From NCBI RefSeq assembly GCF_032362555.1, contig NC_083522.1:3450001-3514000 (forward strand): a DNA stretch of 64,000 nt, written 5' to 3'. A program made the translations under genes and the position numbers. Shown here piece after piece: positions 21,423 through 36,400 of the stretch. Under the pieces are notes generated by a model, which searched no databases, was not told the DNA's origin, and worked only from the letters and a program-made list of their open reading frames with translations. This DNA is from Amyelois transitella (lineage: Eukaryota; Arthropoda; Insecta; Lepidoptera; Pyralidae). Numbering within the stretch: the stretch's first letter is position 1; the number at the start of each line of letters is the position of its first letter.

Positions 21423-24400
21423 TTAGAATTCCAAGTCGTGTGGCAACGGGAGCGTGTAGGGCACAATTTTCTTCTTAGAATCGAAATCTCTGTAGTCCAG
21501 CGTATTATCAGGCTCCACGTGTTCGATCCAGTAATTCTCAAGGTGCTTCGGCAATGTGCCCTTCCAATGCTGTAAAAATATAAATTATATAACATTTAAA
21601 TTAAAAGCCACATTAGGGTACGTACATACATACATATGGTCACGTCCATATCCCTTGCGGGGTAGACAGAGCCAACAGTCTTGAAAAGACTGAATGGCCA
21701 CGTTCAGCTATTTGGCTTAACGATAGAAATGAGATTCAACTAGTGACAGGTTGCTAGCCTATTGCCTAAAAAAGAATCCCAAGTTTGTATCCCATGGATA
21801 TCGTAAAAGGCGACTAAGGGCCTATCCCTTAGTCGCCTTTTATGATATCCATGGGAAAGAGATGGATTGGTCCTATTCTTTTTTGTATTGGTGCCGGGAA
21901 CCACACGGCCAAGGGTACGTACGGTCGCGTTCATAATTGCAGTCATAGTTCGCAAAACTTTATAGCTTGCAGTCACCGCTGTCACTCACACATTCACACA
22001 AATAACACAATAAACAACTAGCGGTTAAGCGTTGGGTAACGCGCCATCAAGAAGAGGGTAGTGTAAAAAGTCGACCGCTCAGCGACCGTCGTCCGCTAAT
22101 CAACACAGCGACACGCCACACAGCGGAGATCCATGGTGGAACAGTACGAAAATAATGGCTTCATACCGACCAGAACAGAATTTGCGGAACAGTTCGACAC
22201 ATCAGTGGTTACTGTTCGTCGAGTTTGCACCGTGAGGGACTATTCCACAGACAGCCAGCAAGAAAGCCGTATTTATCCGAAATAAATAAGCAAAAACATT
22301 TAGAATTTGCTCGGCAGTATTTGAATATTGACTGGAACACGGCGATATTTACGGACAAAAAGTTCGTTTACGTCTTCGCAACACGGTAGGCTTCATTTAT
22401 GGCGAAGAAATGCAACTCGGTATGAAGAAAAAAATATTGTGCCAAATATGGAGTCTGGACGCATATCTGTAAATATGTGGAGCTGGATGAGTGCTGCTGG
22501 ACCTGGAGAACAGATGTGGATAGCAGGATGCGCCACAGCTGCTCATTATGTGCAAGTGCTGGAAGAAACCATGTTACCAACTGTGCGGTGTATTTATCCG
22601 ATTGATGATATGCCAACAATATCATTTGTGCAAGACAACTACCCTGTGTATCGAGTCCATATAGTGCGTGAAAGGTTCTGCCAGTTTATATTAAAACTAC
22701 TACTTAGATAGTATTTTAAGGACAGCTTCAATATCTTTTCTTTATGAAAACGAATAATTAAGCTGTAACCTTAATAACAGGAGATAGGTAAATTAGTGTA
22801 ATATGCTGTATGTATACCTTTATATAATCATCAATATGTAAACAAAACTATAGGTAAACTGTTTCAATAAAATTTACTAATTTTAATTATTGAATGTTTT
22901 ATTTTGCTCCCTCTTGTTTAATATTTCTTGCTGATTTCCGTGTTTGAAGACACGGGTATCGTAATTCTTAGATATCAGTTAGTTAGTTAGTCAGTCAGTT
23001 ACTTAGTTCAAATGGCACCTTGAAACATTAAAAATTGTCAGTAACAATATATTATTTTTTTTAATAGACAGAAATTCCTTGAATAACTTCGGAATCCGCT
23101 AGTAACTAGAACAAGCGAGTGTGAGCAAGCGAGATTATCTAATATATCTTTGATCTCACTTGCACAAACGAAGTAATAAAATTGCAACCCAATAACTTTC
23201 AAAGGAACCACTACCTATGTTAGGGTCGTGTGCAGACAAACTTTCAACTTTATGAAAATGACATAAGTCTGGCAGTCGCAGGCTTCCCTCTATAGGCAAA
23301 TCTTATGCAAATAATGAGAGACGACGATATCTCGATCGACAATTATCGGGCCCAGTTCGGACATCGTTGATTACCCTCTCTTTCTGTTTTGTTATGTTAT
23401 ATGTCATAGAATAATAAACTGTTTTACTTGGTAATCATTGGTATTAAAGACCGTATTCATTTGAAGGAATATTTATTCTTTTTAAATATGCATGTGTGTG
23501 TGTATCTAGTGGAACCACAGTGCACGCTATTTTAACCCGTAAGAATTTTAAAACTATGACTGCAGATATGAACGCGATCGTACATACCTAAATATGTATA
23601 TAACCGTATGCAGAATCTCGACCTTTTAATCAACACATGACCTCTCGGGTGTAGGTATTATGCTCCGTTAACAAAGGTAATCACGGGTCATCTCGAATTT
23701 AGCTCGATATATTCCTTCAAGTGTGACATAGGTATACTTATTAGTAGATTATTAATTAAGGTAAACTGGACAACGCAAACGTTTAATATTTTCATGTCAT
23801 AAACACTTACAATTGCATTTGCATATAAGTATGTGAATGTTTGAGTCACGCTTCGATCGGTCAATTAGCACATTATTTTGTGCCTTAGGTATTTAAGTAT
23901 ACCTATAAAATAATAATAGTACCTACCCAATAATTTCCCGAAAAATTTAAGACTTAATTGAAACATCTGAATCTAGCATAAATGCGGACAATTCATACAG
24001 GTTTCAAAAGAGAAGAAAGAGTTAAGATATTTCTTCCATATTTAAAAAATAAGTAATGTGGACGCAATATTGATCTATACTCACATCTCTCGTATGCTCG
24101 GCCCAGTATTGCATGGGTGCGTGGGAGTACTGTCGCGCCAGTTCAATAGACTTGTTAATCTGACTGAAGGCACGTAGCTTCTTGCCACGGATGTAGTCAA
24201 AATACGCCACTAGGAGGTAATACCTGCAACAGATACAAATTTATAGTCATCAGAGGTCAAGTTTCTTGACTTGACATTGGACAATTATGAATATGTATCT
24301 ACCATAAATCGACGAGCTTGCACAAAAAGAGTATGGAATGTGGATTATTGTGGATCAAGCGAAAGAAGAAGTATGGGATGGCGACAAGTGGAAAGATTTA

Positions 24401-27400
24401 GATTTATTTCCCTCTGAAAGGTCGAGAGAGAGAGATCAAAGCCAAAAGAGAAAGTTAGCACAAGGTAAGTATATTATTCTTTTATCACTAGGTACTTCAT
24501 ATAATAATTATATTTTATACGAGTAGGTACCTTGGTGTAAACATTGGTGCGCGGCCACAAGCAGACTTCAAATCTTTGAGCATCGCCTGGATAGACTTTT
24601 CCAAAACCATTATCTTTTTAATATTTCTGTTGCTCATCTGTAAAATTATATAGATAAACATATTAACTAATCAAATGATTAATTATCAACTAAATGTTGA
24701 ATTGAAGTGAAGCAGCGAATATCCATTTAATGACTTTATCAAGTCTTTTTAATCCCTTTTTTCACTTCTGTTAGTTTCCGGCCCTCACATGGTCAAAAGC
24801 TGCACACCTTCTTTCCAGAGAGATAAGGATATAACCGGGACTTATGACAGGATGTAAAAGAATACAAACTTGCCATTATGTCGAAGGTCTAAGAGTTTAA
24901 ATATGCCTTCCTGACCCTACCTCTCTCACAAGCGTAATGAGAAGTCCTTCCAAAAGTCTGACGACGATCATTGTGCCGAATTCGTACTTCTCTAGTTTCA
25001 CGTTTCCTCGTATCTTCTTTATTTTCTCGTCCCAGAGTATAGATCTCTCCCATGCGCCCACGCGAATAGTTCTGAATGAATAAATTCTTTTTTTTATTGA
25101 ATAAATAGTTCATAGTATACTTTGTATTCTTTATTTAACTGCATACCTACTTAAATGAAAAAACATACGGGTGGGGAAATGCATTGTATATTTATTTTCG
25201 GATTGTAGTGAAACAGCTTATGATTAAAGCGAAGTACCTACCTACAAAGTATAGTTGAAAGTGGCTACATTAAGTTATAACGTCTACGCCGTAGCAAAAC
25301 TACGATCCGCGCGTAGCGTAGCGTACTTGTTGAAGCATTGCATACGGCAGAAGGCACATGCTACAAAAATTATCTGCAGTGAAATGTAACTGTTTGAAAA
25401 TGACTTTGAATTGTGGGTGTAGTGGTTTATAGGACTCAAATTATCCGAAATAAATTTTTCCAAATTTGTAATATACCTATTTCAAGCAAAAAAACTTTAA
25501 AAAGTATCTACGTTTAAACAATACTAACAAAAATATTTTCCACTCACACAAGCCACATGCAAACGAAGAAGTTCCAGGCGGCCTCAGGCGATTTAGACCG
25601 CAGTATGGCGTCGCCCTTCTTGATGTAGAACTTCTCACACGTGCTGTAGCTCTCCACGGTGTACCCGGTGTCCAGCAGTATTATAATCGCGTAGAAATAG
25701 TACCACGTCTCCGCTAGGTTGAAAAAGATCATCGTCAGCCAAAAATGTGTAAAAAGAGTCACCTGTGTGACCTCTGTAGGTCAGACTGGAAATTCTTAAT
25801 TGCCTGACTTCTTTTTCTTCTTCCAGAAGTCAGATAATAAAACAAAGAAACTCCTGGATCGTGGTCAGAGACAGACACTGGGATTTTTATAGGAATTTAT
25901 AAACCTCTGGAAAACATTAGGATGACGATGACAATGGAAATTATACTCCTAGCGCAATTCTACTAAGATCAGAAACTACAGAAATGATCACGGAAACCAA
26001 GAAACTTACAGCTTAGATCATAATGGTCGATCATATAGAAGAACTCCCTCATGATGGACACCATATCGTGGACTCTTAGGTCTGAGAGAAGAAACTTCAG
26101 CATCCACAGTATAAGCAGCTGACGGGTGTTCAGGTCGGTCAGGCTGCTCATCATCCTCATCACTGACAGACCGAACTGGATGCTCTCCATCTTCTTACCA
26201 TATTCCACACTGGAAGAATATAACACTAGCTTTCTCCTACAGCCTAGTCCATTAACTAAAATTGATTTCTTTTTCATCCCGTTGGAATACTAAAAATAGT
26301 CTGTAATTTTCCAAGGTCAAAATTATGTTGGTACTAAGTTCCAAAAAAATCGGTGCAGAGGTTCTAACTTCTCGTAATTTGAATAATTCGATTTTCCGCT
26401 CAATCTATATAAAATACAATATTAAATTTGCAATTTCACATTCTAATAGCCCTCCAGTATAGCTCTTATATCCAAATTCATTGCTATAATGTTTTTCACA
26501 GTCCTTATTACTACATTTCAATGACTAAATATTCTACAATGCAAACAGCGAAGCAGTTGGATCGTCTACGCCGTAACATAGCTACGAAGTTACAAACTCG
26601 TAGCTTGTATGGCGTAGCGTCACTTGTTGAAGCGTAGCATGCATAGCGTAGCGTATGCGTGCGTCAACGTAGCATCGATTCAGATGGAAAAAAATCTTGA
26701 TTTAAAAATGAACTGCAATCAATATGGATGTCAATATAAATAATTTTAGGATAAACTTGAAAAGCAAGCAACAAGAAGCATAGCGATTTGCTGCCGATAC
26801 GTAATGGAGCAGTTGGTATCAATAATTAATTTAATATTTTTATTTTAAGTTGACTGATACCTGTTATATCAATTCTCTGTTATAATAAATGTTCCTTAAA
26901 AAAAACTTACAAAAATAGAAACAAAGTCGTGTATAGATAGCAGACAGCTTGGACCTCGGTTACATCGAGCTGTCCTCTCTTGCGGTGACACAGTTCCATC
27001 ACTCGCTTTTCGAGCGTACGACACATGGAAAACTGAAGAAATTGATGTTAAATATCGGATGATTACTTATAAATTGAAATCATTTGAAAATTTTACGAAA
27101 TTACACACAGTCAAGAATATGAGCAACAACAAACGAGTGATTTATTTGCAAAATGCTTCGTCAATTGGGCATATAATATCTTAATATCCGGATGACTTAT
27201 TTTTTTATTATACTGTACAAATAAACGTAAATCAAAAATTTACTTATGCTTTATCTAAAATTGTATTTTATTGTAATAATTAGGATACTGTTTAAAAATT
27301 CCAATAACCTTTTGTTTCTGACGGTAAACGGCAATCATGTTCCCGTAGCTAGTGCACAGGACGCGGAAGTTCGCGTTAGTTCGTAAAGCGTAGTTGAACG

Positions 27401-30400
27401 ACCATTTAGCCGCCAGTAAGGCATTGTCTTCCTCTTTTGTTTCCTTGAAAAATAATGCTATGATGGTGTTAGGTGAATACGTTAAAACATAAAACCGTAA
27501 ACATTTGAAAATGCGAATAAAACTGCATCATTTTAATGAGGTTGGCTCCTGAGATGAAAATATTAAAAGTATAAAAACTTACTATATTAAGATTATAAAG
27601 TTGCTGATATTATCTGAAGAAAAAATGTCGGGTTGGGCAGAAGGAAAGAAGCAACTTGGCAACAAAGGATCCTGAGAAGAACTTTAACACCCAAAAAGAC
27701 ATATTAGTATATTATATGTTTCACTTTCAGTATACTTATGTTATGTATACTGAAAGTGAAACATATAATATATAATTACCAAAAAGAGTCTGTACAGCCT
27801 GTTCAAGGTGAGAGCCATGTCTTCGTAATAGAACCCTACATATCCCGGCTCTCTGGTCACGTAGCACTGCGGAGCTACAGACATGGCCATCAATTGGTGG
27901 AAAGTTATCTTCATATGACTAAACTTCGCTTTGAATCTGTAATTTTGAAACTTGTCTGTAATTTTGAACAGACCATAGACAAATAAAGTAAGTAATAACA
28001 TGCATTTGCTGAGTGGAAACCCTTTTGGTCGCATCATGTATTTTTTTTATTTCTATGTTTTAGAACAATGTAATGTTACATCTTGCGCCAAATAAAGATT
28101 TTTCTTTATTTCTATATTATTTTAATTTCTATAGTCTTGACCAAACTCAACAAAGGTAAGACACTTTTGTTTAGATTTTGGCTGTTCAAAAATTATTGAG
28201 TATATTTGGGTAATTATCTTCCTGGCGATAGTCCCGGTTATGTCCTCGTGTCTGGAAAAGAGCCCGTAGTGCGCCTGTGACCAATCTTGAAGATGGCGAG
28301 ACAGCTTCTCAAACACCAAACGGAATTTTACAGCGTAAACGGGTTCTTTTAATTTTAAGAGTTTGGATTTGGTAAAGCTTATTAGTTGTTAATATTAGAA
28401 TGATAAGAAATAAATATAATAAACATTCCCTACAAGAGATAATTTTCTCTATACTTAATCACATTGTCAGTAGTTGACGCATAAACAAAAACGCTGGTAA
28501 ATGCCGCTTTTGTCATATAAAAGCTAGTGATTTTATAAAGCGAGAAGACATAAAGCAGAATAAAGAATTACTTGGTATCAGGAAATGGGTTATAATAGAG
28601 TTTCATAGCAGTGAAAAGCTGAGTCCTGGCTTCTCCCAGGTCGCCAGACTCCAGCATACAAACCCCTCGTAAAGAATGAATGCTGGCCAAACGGAAATCG
28701 TTCATCCAATGTGGCAATTCGTCTTTCATCGTGGTCTGGAAATTCGAGAATAACATTGACCTTTCTTTGCTAGTATGTAAAGAAAAACAAATATTAAATC
28801 CACATGAAAATGTCAAATTGAAACTAATTTAAAATTAGATAGTTTTAGTTTGACATTTGTTACTACAGTAATATTTTTTTGTAAACTATGCTAACTTATA
28901 GTAGATGTTTAATTAATGAGTTGGAACCCTTATAATAATAAATACCTACCATTATTCTTTTTAATCAAGGCAATTCGAAAAACCTCTCGAACCATTACCT
29001 TTACGAAAGTTTCCACTTCAAACAGGAGTCTAATAGCTTGTGGGATATTTAGCTTCAAAATACTCAAATCGGTGTATTCCATGTAGGCATCATAGAGCTT
29101 TAGGTGTTCACCTTAAATTAACAAAACAATTGAAATACATTTTTCAACAATACACTTACCACTTTTCCGTAACTAAGCCTAAGTTGGTGAAGTAAAGCTA
29201 AAATTTTATTTGTTTTTTTTTTAACTCACCAGCTCCTTTGCAGTGGTCTATGATCTGGCAGTAGACAGAAAGCAGTATGGCCAAACACTCGCAGTTTCCG
29301 AGCTCCAGCGATGAAAACGAGCGCACTTGCTTGTTCGTGTACAGCCCGATGGAGTCTGTGAGGTTTCTGGTACTCTTTTCTAGAACTATACATTCGTATT
29401 ACAATTTAAGGCATAACTTTTTTTTATGCAGCAATATTTAATGGATAAGCGTGGAGGAAGATCTAAAGGAAATATTTGCCTCTAAATACAACGTACGTAC
29501 GTGGTAAGCACAACATGATAACTATGCTACACTTACTACGGCATAAGTTTATGAATGAACTACAACAGCGCTCAAAGGTTTGACATGCTTCCAAGGTTCG
29601 ACCCCGAACGACAATAAGACAGTTACAAATTGGACAATCAAGAACGTTTTCATAACTAAAATATGTAAGTCAAATTAAAAACTCACGAACCATCCACATC
29701 GTAAATCTCACTCGTTGTTTCTCCAGGCATGTTTTTGAACGCAGGGTTCATCTGCGTCTGAATGAATGTCAAAGATTTTATTGTAAAGTTTAAGCTTCCT
29801 AAAAATATATGTCCAATACAATAAAAAAAATTAACACCCGACACAGTAGTAAAGGCAGGCCCTTCGACGTTCTAAAATAAATGATTTATATTTCCACGTA
29901 TCATTGCAGAATCGGTAGACCTAAACCATCTTGCGAAATCCCAGTTACAGCAGACACAGGAGTATTGATCGATGAGTCAGGTTTTCCTACAAACAATTCG
30001 ATGCCAGTAGCTTCGTATAAGAACCTAACTTACCTATACACTCTTAGATCTTTGGGCACGGATAACTTTACGATTTTCTTCAACAAGGTGGAAATGATAC
30101 CGGGACCAACGAACGCCAGGGGACTAAAAATTACACTGAATTATAAACTATCTGTTCATGAAGAAAAAAATTTTAGATTACCGAGAATTCCGAAGTGCCA
30201 GCTCCAGCGATATCGTAGTCGCTGGCAAGCCGCGTCTCAGCCGACAGGTTGCGAATCTGCTGCCGAGTGCGTTTTAACTCTTCACTCTCCACGCGGAGAC
30301 CCTGGAATACCCTCTTAAGCAAATTCACTGCTGGATTATCAGCAACCTCTTGGCGTTCGCCCTGGTTGTATCTATCTCCCAAACCGTATCGGCGGAACTG

Positions 30401-33400
30401 TAACTATTCTGGGGCAAGTCAAGTTTTTACACGAAGCGATTTCGCCTTCGCAGCACTCGCAACCTAACCTAATTCCAAGTTTATAAGCCTATCCCTTAGT
30501 CGCCTCTTATGAAATACATGCGGAATAGATGGAGTGGTCTTATTATTTTTTCTATTGCTGCCGGCACAAACCACACGACACATCCTGCGTATCTACAAAA
30601 TTTCAAAGTGAGAATCGGATTTCAAGTCGCCATCTTGAGTGAATGCTCAATAACGTACATCATCACAGCGGAGTCCTACGAGTTTGACGAAGCAGCCAGA
30701 TCCGCACGCGTTGCAGCGACGAGTGTACCGTTCTAGGTACGTCAGCGCTCGGGAGTGCATCTCGTTCTAGAAATTAGAATAATTAAATAATAGCCTAGAA
30801 TAAAATATTTATGTAGTACATATAGAACAATGTCCTGTGGAAATAATAAGGCGAACTAAGAATTAAGAACAAAGGTTATCCCCAAAAACTTCTTAACAAG
30901 TTAAGTGGTATAAATATGGGAATGGTAGAGATATAGCAAAGGAATTAGAAAGAATCAAACTCAAAATTTTTCCACAATACCAGTAAGCATTATTGAATTG
31001 AACAAATATATAGCCCTTTTAGTATTGTACTTCACCTTTTGATTCTCTGTAAGTAACTCATATGTTGTAGTCCGAAATAACGAGTGTCTAAATCTCATGT
31101 ATCCGCAGAAAGCGTAGAGAGGGATATCTCGGCAGTCAGCTGAAAGAAAAAGGAACCTAAAGGGAAGTCCATTGTAACCGCCTAATTGATATGAGCGACG
31201 TATTAAATTAAAATGTAAAACAACCAAGACAACATTTTTTTTCTTGTAGGTTTTTACCTTGATTAATCGATCATTCCTGCAAACATGACCAGAAATGAAA
31301 ACCTAAAAATGCTCTCGACTTTACTAGCAATTCAAACATTTCTCATATTTTCTGGATACGAATTTCAAGACTTTTAGTTAAGAGAATAAAGATTCAGAAC
31401 GTTGAATGATACAGTGGGAAATATTTTATTTTGTAGGTAAATATGTAGTTAAGCGAATTACGTGGCTGCCTCGTGCCAATGCAGGCGCAATGCGGAGACT
31501 TGAAGGTTGGCAGTGAAGGCGCGGGGTGCACCAGCAGCTGATTTGATGTGTCCCGGGTGAAATCTCCACCTTCGCATTCTAGCACGTGGATTGAAAACAA
31601 TTTGGCTACAGCTACAACAAAAAGAGCAAATATCGTAATACGTAATTCTGATGAGTCCCTGGTGAATCAACTAATAGGCAACTCCACTTGAATGATCACT
31701 TCAAGGGATGCAGAACCTCTTTCTCTCATCTGAGCTCGTTCTGACTATACTAATATACTGCTTCTCCATACCTAACTTTTGAGGCTTTAGATTCTGTTAA
31801 AGCATGTTAAATAATGATAATTTTTTAGTTAGCTGAATTGTACCTACGTTGACTTTATCGAACTCGTATTTATCACAGTTTATGTTCCTTAGCTTACCTT
31901 GAGCTACTGTCCTATCCGAGTCGGTTTCCAGCAAATACAGGAGCATTCGACGAGAGAACACCTCTCCGAGAACCGATCCACATTTCAACAGCATCTTCTC
32001 AAATGGCGTTAAAGAATCGTAAGTTTTTAATATTACCGCTGTTGAAGATATAAGATTATTGGATTTTTCAGTCAGAAAATGGACAAATCACTCTTCAGAA
32101 AAAAACCGCTTATAGATAACATGAAGGTATAATAAAACATATATTAAACAGTCTTTTGATATGCCTTGCTTTCAAAGACGACAAATCAAAAGACTGTTTA
32201 ATGGTGTATCTGATGCTTTAGTTTACATAATTATATTTATGTATGTTTATGAATATATTATTTATGTATGTTTATTGAAATAATTGATGATTTTATGGTA
32301 TCCTCAATGGCTTTTATTTGCGCTACCTTTTCATTTGGGATATTCCCTATTTTAGTTTGGTTGACTGGAAGAAAGTTAGTAACAAACAAACAAGTGTGAA
32401 GTTTACCTGGATCATATAGATAGATAAGGCCATCATCGTGGTTTCATCCTTAGCAGTGTTACTTACAATGTGTTCCTTAGGTGACTTGTCGTCTTTTGTG
32501 AAGAGATTGTTCTCTCATTGCCTTTGCTTTGTGCATGCACACTAATTAATACAATATATTCTATATATGTACATATAAGTAATAAACCATCTTCCAGTAA
32601 GGTAGATTACCGTCCATTGTCATATCAGATTTCATGTCCAGGAAGCTGTATCCCTCAGCTAGTACGGCCACCTGTATGACATCAGTGTCGTGAGCAGGCA
32701 CGTCGAACCTGCTCCCCCCACCATCGTTCCTGCTCTTCGTACTTACACTCACCACGCTGTAGATACTCTGGAGAAGAGATGTTATACTTCTTTTAACAGT
32801 TATTTATACTTATTCCCAAACCAACATTACACAACTAATTATTGAGTCTTTTTCTGTCAATTTTGACCGTCTTCCTTATTCTTCGGATAGTTTGACCTAC
32901 TTGTAATACGCCACCTATATGAACAATCCACCAAAATACATAAATAAATAAATATATACGGGACAAATTACACAGATTGAGTTACCCTCGAAGTAAGTTC
33001 GAGACTTGTGTTACAATGTCGTAAGTTAGTATCTACTAACTCAACGATACTATATTTTATAATAAATACTTATATAGATAAACACCAAGACCCAGGCCAA
33101 TCAGAAAAAGTTCTTTTCTCATCATGCCCTGGCCGGGATTCAAACCTCCGGTGTCACAGACAAGCATACTACCGCTGCGTCACGGAGGCCGTCAAAGATA
33201 GATTAAAAAAGATTAATTTAATATTTCGATCTACATAGATGAGATTAGAGGTAAACTACGCGAACGACACTAAGCGAAACCCGACTAACTTCCTTGGATC
33301 AGAGACACGCTGCTTGGATCATGTCATCATCAATTGACTGAAATGTGCAGGTCTTCTCGCTGTTATTCTTCACCTAACATTATTCTATACGCACCATATA

Positions 33401-36400
33401 ACTAGGCCCTCTTAACGGCATGTCAGCCTCATAGTTATCATCATCATCGGTCCTCTGCAGCAGTTGCGGCGGCGGCATGATAGCACCGGAGTCGACGGCT
33501 TCGCTCCGAGACACCGTCACTATGGAGAGGACGCCGCGCTGCACAAGTGATATGAGGAAGTTCTGGATCCAGCCAGGGATGCCTCCACTTGCGCATTCGA
33601 TGACTCTGAGAAGTCGATTATCGTCATATTAGAAGCAAGAAGTTCAATGGAGGACAATAAAGCTACACCTTACGTTTTCTACCAAAATGGATTTGAAGCC
33701 GTTCACTTAGAGCGTCTTTTCGTAAAGGACGCGAGAGCATAGAAAGACGTAATTTTCTACTCTAGGCCATTTGCCGGTACGTGATCTTTAAAATAGAGGG
33801 TCTATTTAGGGTCTATTCTGCGGTTTCTTCTCTACCTCTTTGACACGATCTACCCATTTGCACATAGCCTCGAAAAGTTTCCATAGCATATAATAGTATT
33901 TTCTAAGCAAGTTTTGAAATAAAAGTAGCTAACTCTTCGATCTTCATAATAAGACATACTTCTCCAAATCTGGCGGAATGGCTTGCACGTCCAACAGTTG
34001 GCAGGCCAGTGCCGCGTGGTACCAGCGGTCGATGCCACCCAGGTGGAAATTGACAATCATGTGATTCTTCAAGGTGGCTTGACCGACGCCTGAAAATATT
34101 TCTGCACTTTACAACATACTCTAATCTTGTAACTTTGGCCTACCTCTCCGATAATTTGGATATTATATGTACGGTACGAGTATGTACTATATAATAATGT
34201 AGCAATTTCGTGTAGATATCTTGAAAAAATTTGTAAAATAAATAAATACAAAAAATTACACTAATTGAGGTAGCCCAAAAATTACAACCTGCTTATTGTA
34301 TTGTCGTAATTGGTGCTCCAACAAAGACTTTTTCAAAATGTATCAATCAAAATCTCTTAATACTCGGTTTTGATTAGCAAATCTAATCAAAGGTTTCAAT
34401 TCAGAGAATAACAAAGATCTACAGAAAACAAATGCCAACTGACCTGACAGTTTGCCCTCTTCCGAGAGGGTCATGACCACGAACGCGGTCTTTGTCTCTA
34501 ATATCAGTAGTAGCAGCCGCCAGGACTCGTCGTCTATGTACTGCCCTTCGTAAATGGTGACTACCCAAAGTCTGCGTAGATTCTTTGGTAGCAATTTTTT
34601 ATGCAGAAGAAGAAATATTTTTGTTAGATGGGTTAAAATTTGACGTGTTACATATTTCAGCGGTACATCTATAAGTGCTATGTATAGTAATTTATTACTC
34701 CACCTACAAAGGACTTTGCCCAGCAATTAAATAGAACTACTATGATGATACGCCGAGCTATTACATCTACGAGCCTACGATTTTATCAGCTACACTGCGA
34801 ATTGCTATGAATGCTCACTGTCAGCGCTTCTACGAGAAAAAGTCGTAGCCGCAGGAAGAAATAAGTACTACGATGCTACGCTACGCTACATCTACAAGCC
34901 TACGCTTTAATCAGCTACGCTGCGAATTGCTATGGAATTTTCATCTCGGAGCGCTTAGTAGTTATATGACTCAAAAACTTGTAGCCGCAGGAAAAGAAAG
35001 AACTGCAATGCTACGATACGCTTCATCTACGAGCCTACGCTTTCATCACTACGCTGAGTTTAAAACTTTTACCGTAAAACTATACTTACAGCTCGAATCA
35101 ATTCCCGGATTAAACTTTTAACGGCAAAATCGGATAGAATATCTCCAAAAAACATAAATTTCTCAGGCAATGGAAAGCGGAGGTCGAATATTACGTTCAA
35201 AGCGTGAAGTTCTAGCGGCCTCAGCGTGGCTGTGTCCACACTGAAAAAAAGAACTTATTTTAAAACATAACCTCAATGGGAAGGTTTTATTTTCAAAATT
35301 GCATACAGGTCTTAATGACGTCAATCAAATTTATAAAGAAAAATTTACTTGTATCGAATCATATTTTCGAAGTTGTGCCTGGTGGCGCGCTGGCTTTGTT
35401 GGTCCATGAAAACCATAGACATTATTTTTCTGAACACTTCAAATGAACTCTAAAACAAAGACAATAAAACATTGATCAAGAATAGAAATAAAAATATCAG
35501 AGTGCGTAAAAGTAATTATTTCTACCTTTAAAAAAAGGAGTACCCATGTTTAAGGTAAAGTCACCAACATGTTTTTACTTTTAGGAAAATATTTTTAATC
35601 ATAAAATGTGGCCTTTCCTTTTTTAGTTTTTCCCAACTAATATTATATATTACATATGTTAAACATTTACCTTGTCCTTTTCAGTGAGTTCAATTTTCTC
35701 TATTTGTATATAACTAGGCGTAATGTGGAGGCATTCTTCAACTAGGCGTTTTTTTCCTACCATTTTAGGACCCTGTGTAAAATCGACAAGATTTTAAATT
35801 TAATTGGAAAGTTAAGTATTTATGGTGAAAAAAAAGCTCACAAATAAGTAAAATATTTCATTTAATTTGGAACAAATATACATTTTTATTTTTTCAAAAT
35901 TGTAATTTGCAAGATTATGAACTTCTGCCTTCTTTAGAGCTTTATTCTTTTTATTTATTTATTTATTTAAATATTTGCTGCACAAAAAAATGTACAAAGG
36001 GCGGACTTAATGCCGTTCTGTATTCTCTACAAGTCTACCAGTTTTTTATTTATCTTACTTATTTTATTTTAACATTTTAATGGCGTCATAGAGAAGGAAT
36101 TATTATATCTTACAATGAAGGCTACAGCAAACTTGTGGTTCTTGAAGGAGGTGAATTTCTCGCTGCTCTCGTTCAGCGCGTTGTGGAGTATTTGCTTGTA
36201 CCGTCGCAGCTCGTCGTTACGACCCAGCAGTGGGTGCCGCCAGCTGCAGATGCGTTCCGTCCACCTTGCAAATTTAAATCCACGTTCAATACAATACATA
36301 CATACATAAAATCACGGTTCTTTCCCGGAGGGGTAGGCAGAGACTACCTCTTTCCACTTGCCCCTTCATGCAAGCTCGGCGGTTTCGGGTACTTCTGACC

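Noticed and set aside
22328-22711. Host gene on the plus strand within the ADCY10 intron
   Set aside because: The residues match the DDE part of a Tc1-like transposase, broken by stops and frame changes.
29881-30318. 145-codon plus-strand frame overlapping an ADCY10 exon
   Set aside because: It overlaps the conserved minus-strand exon 30182-30397, lacks a recognisable family and has no splice or promoter support.
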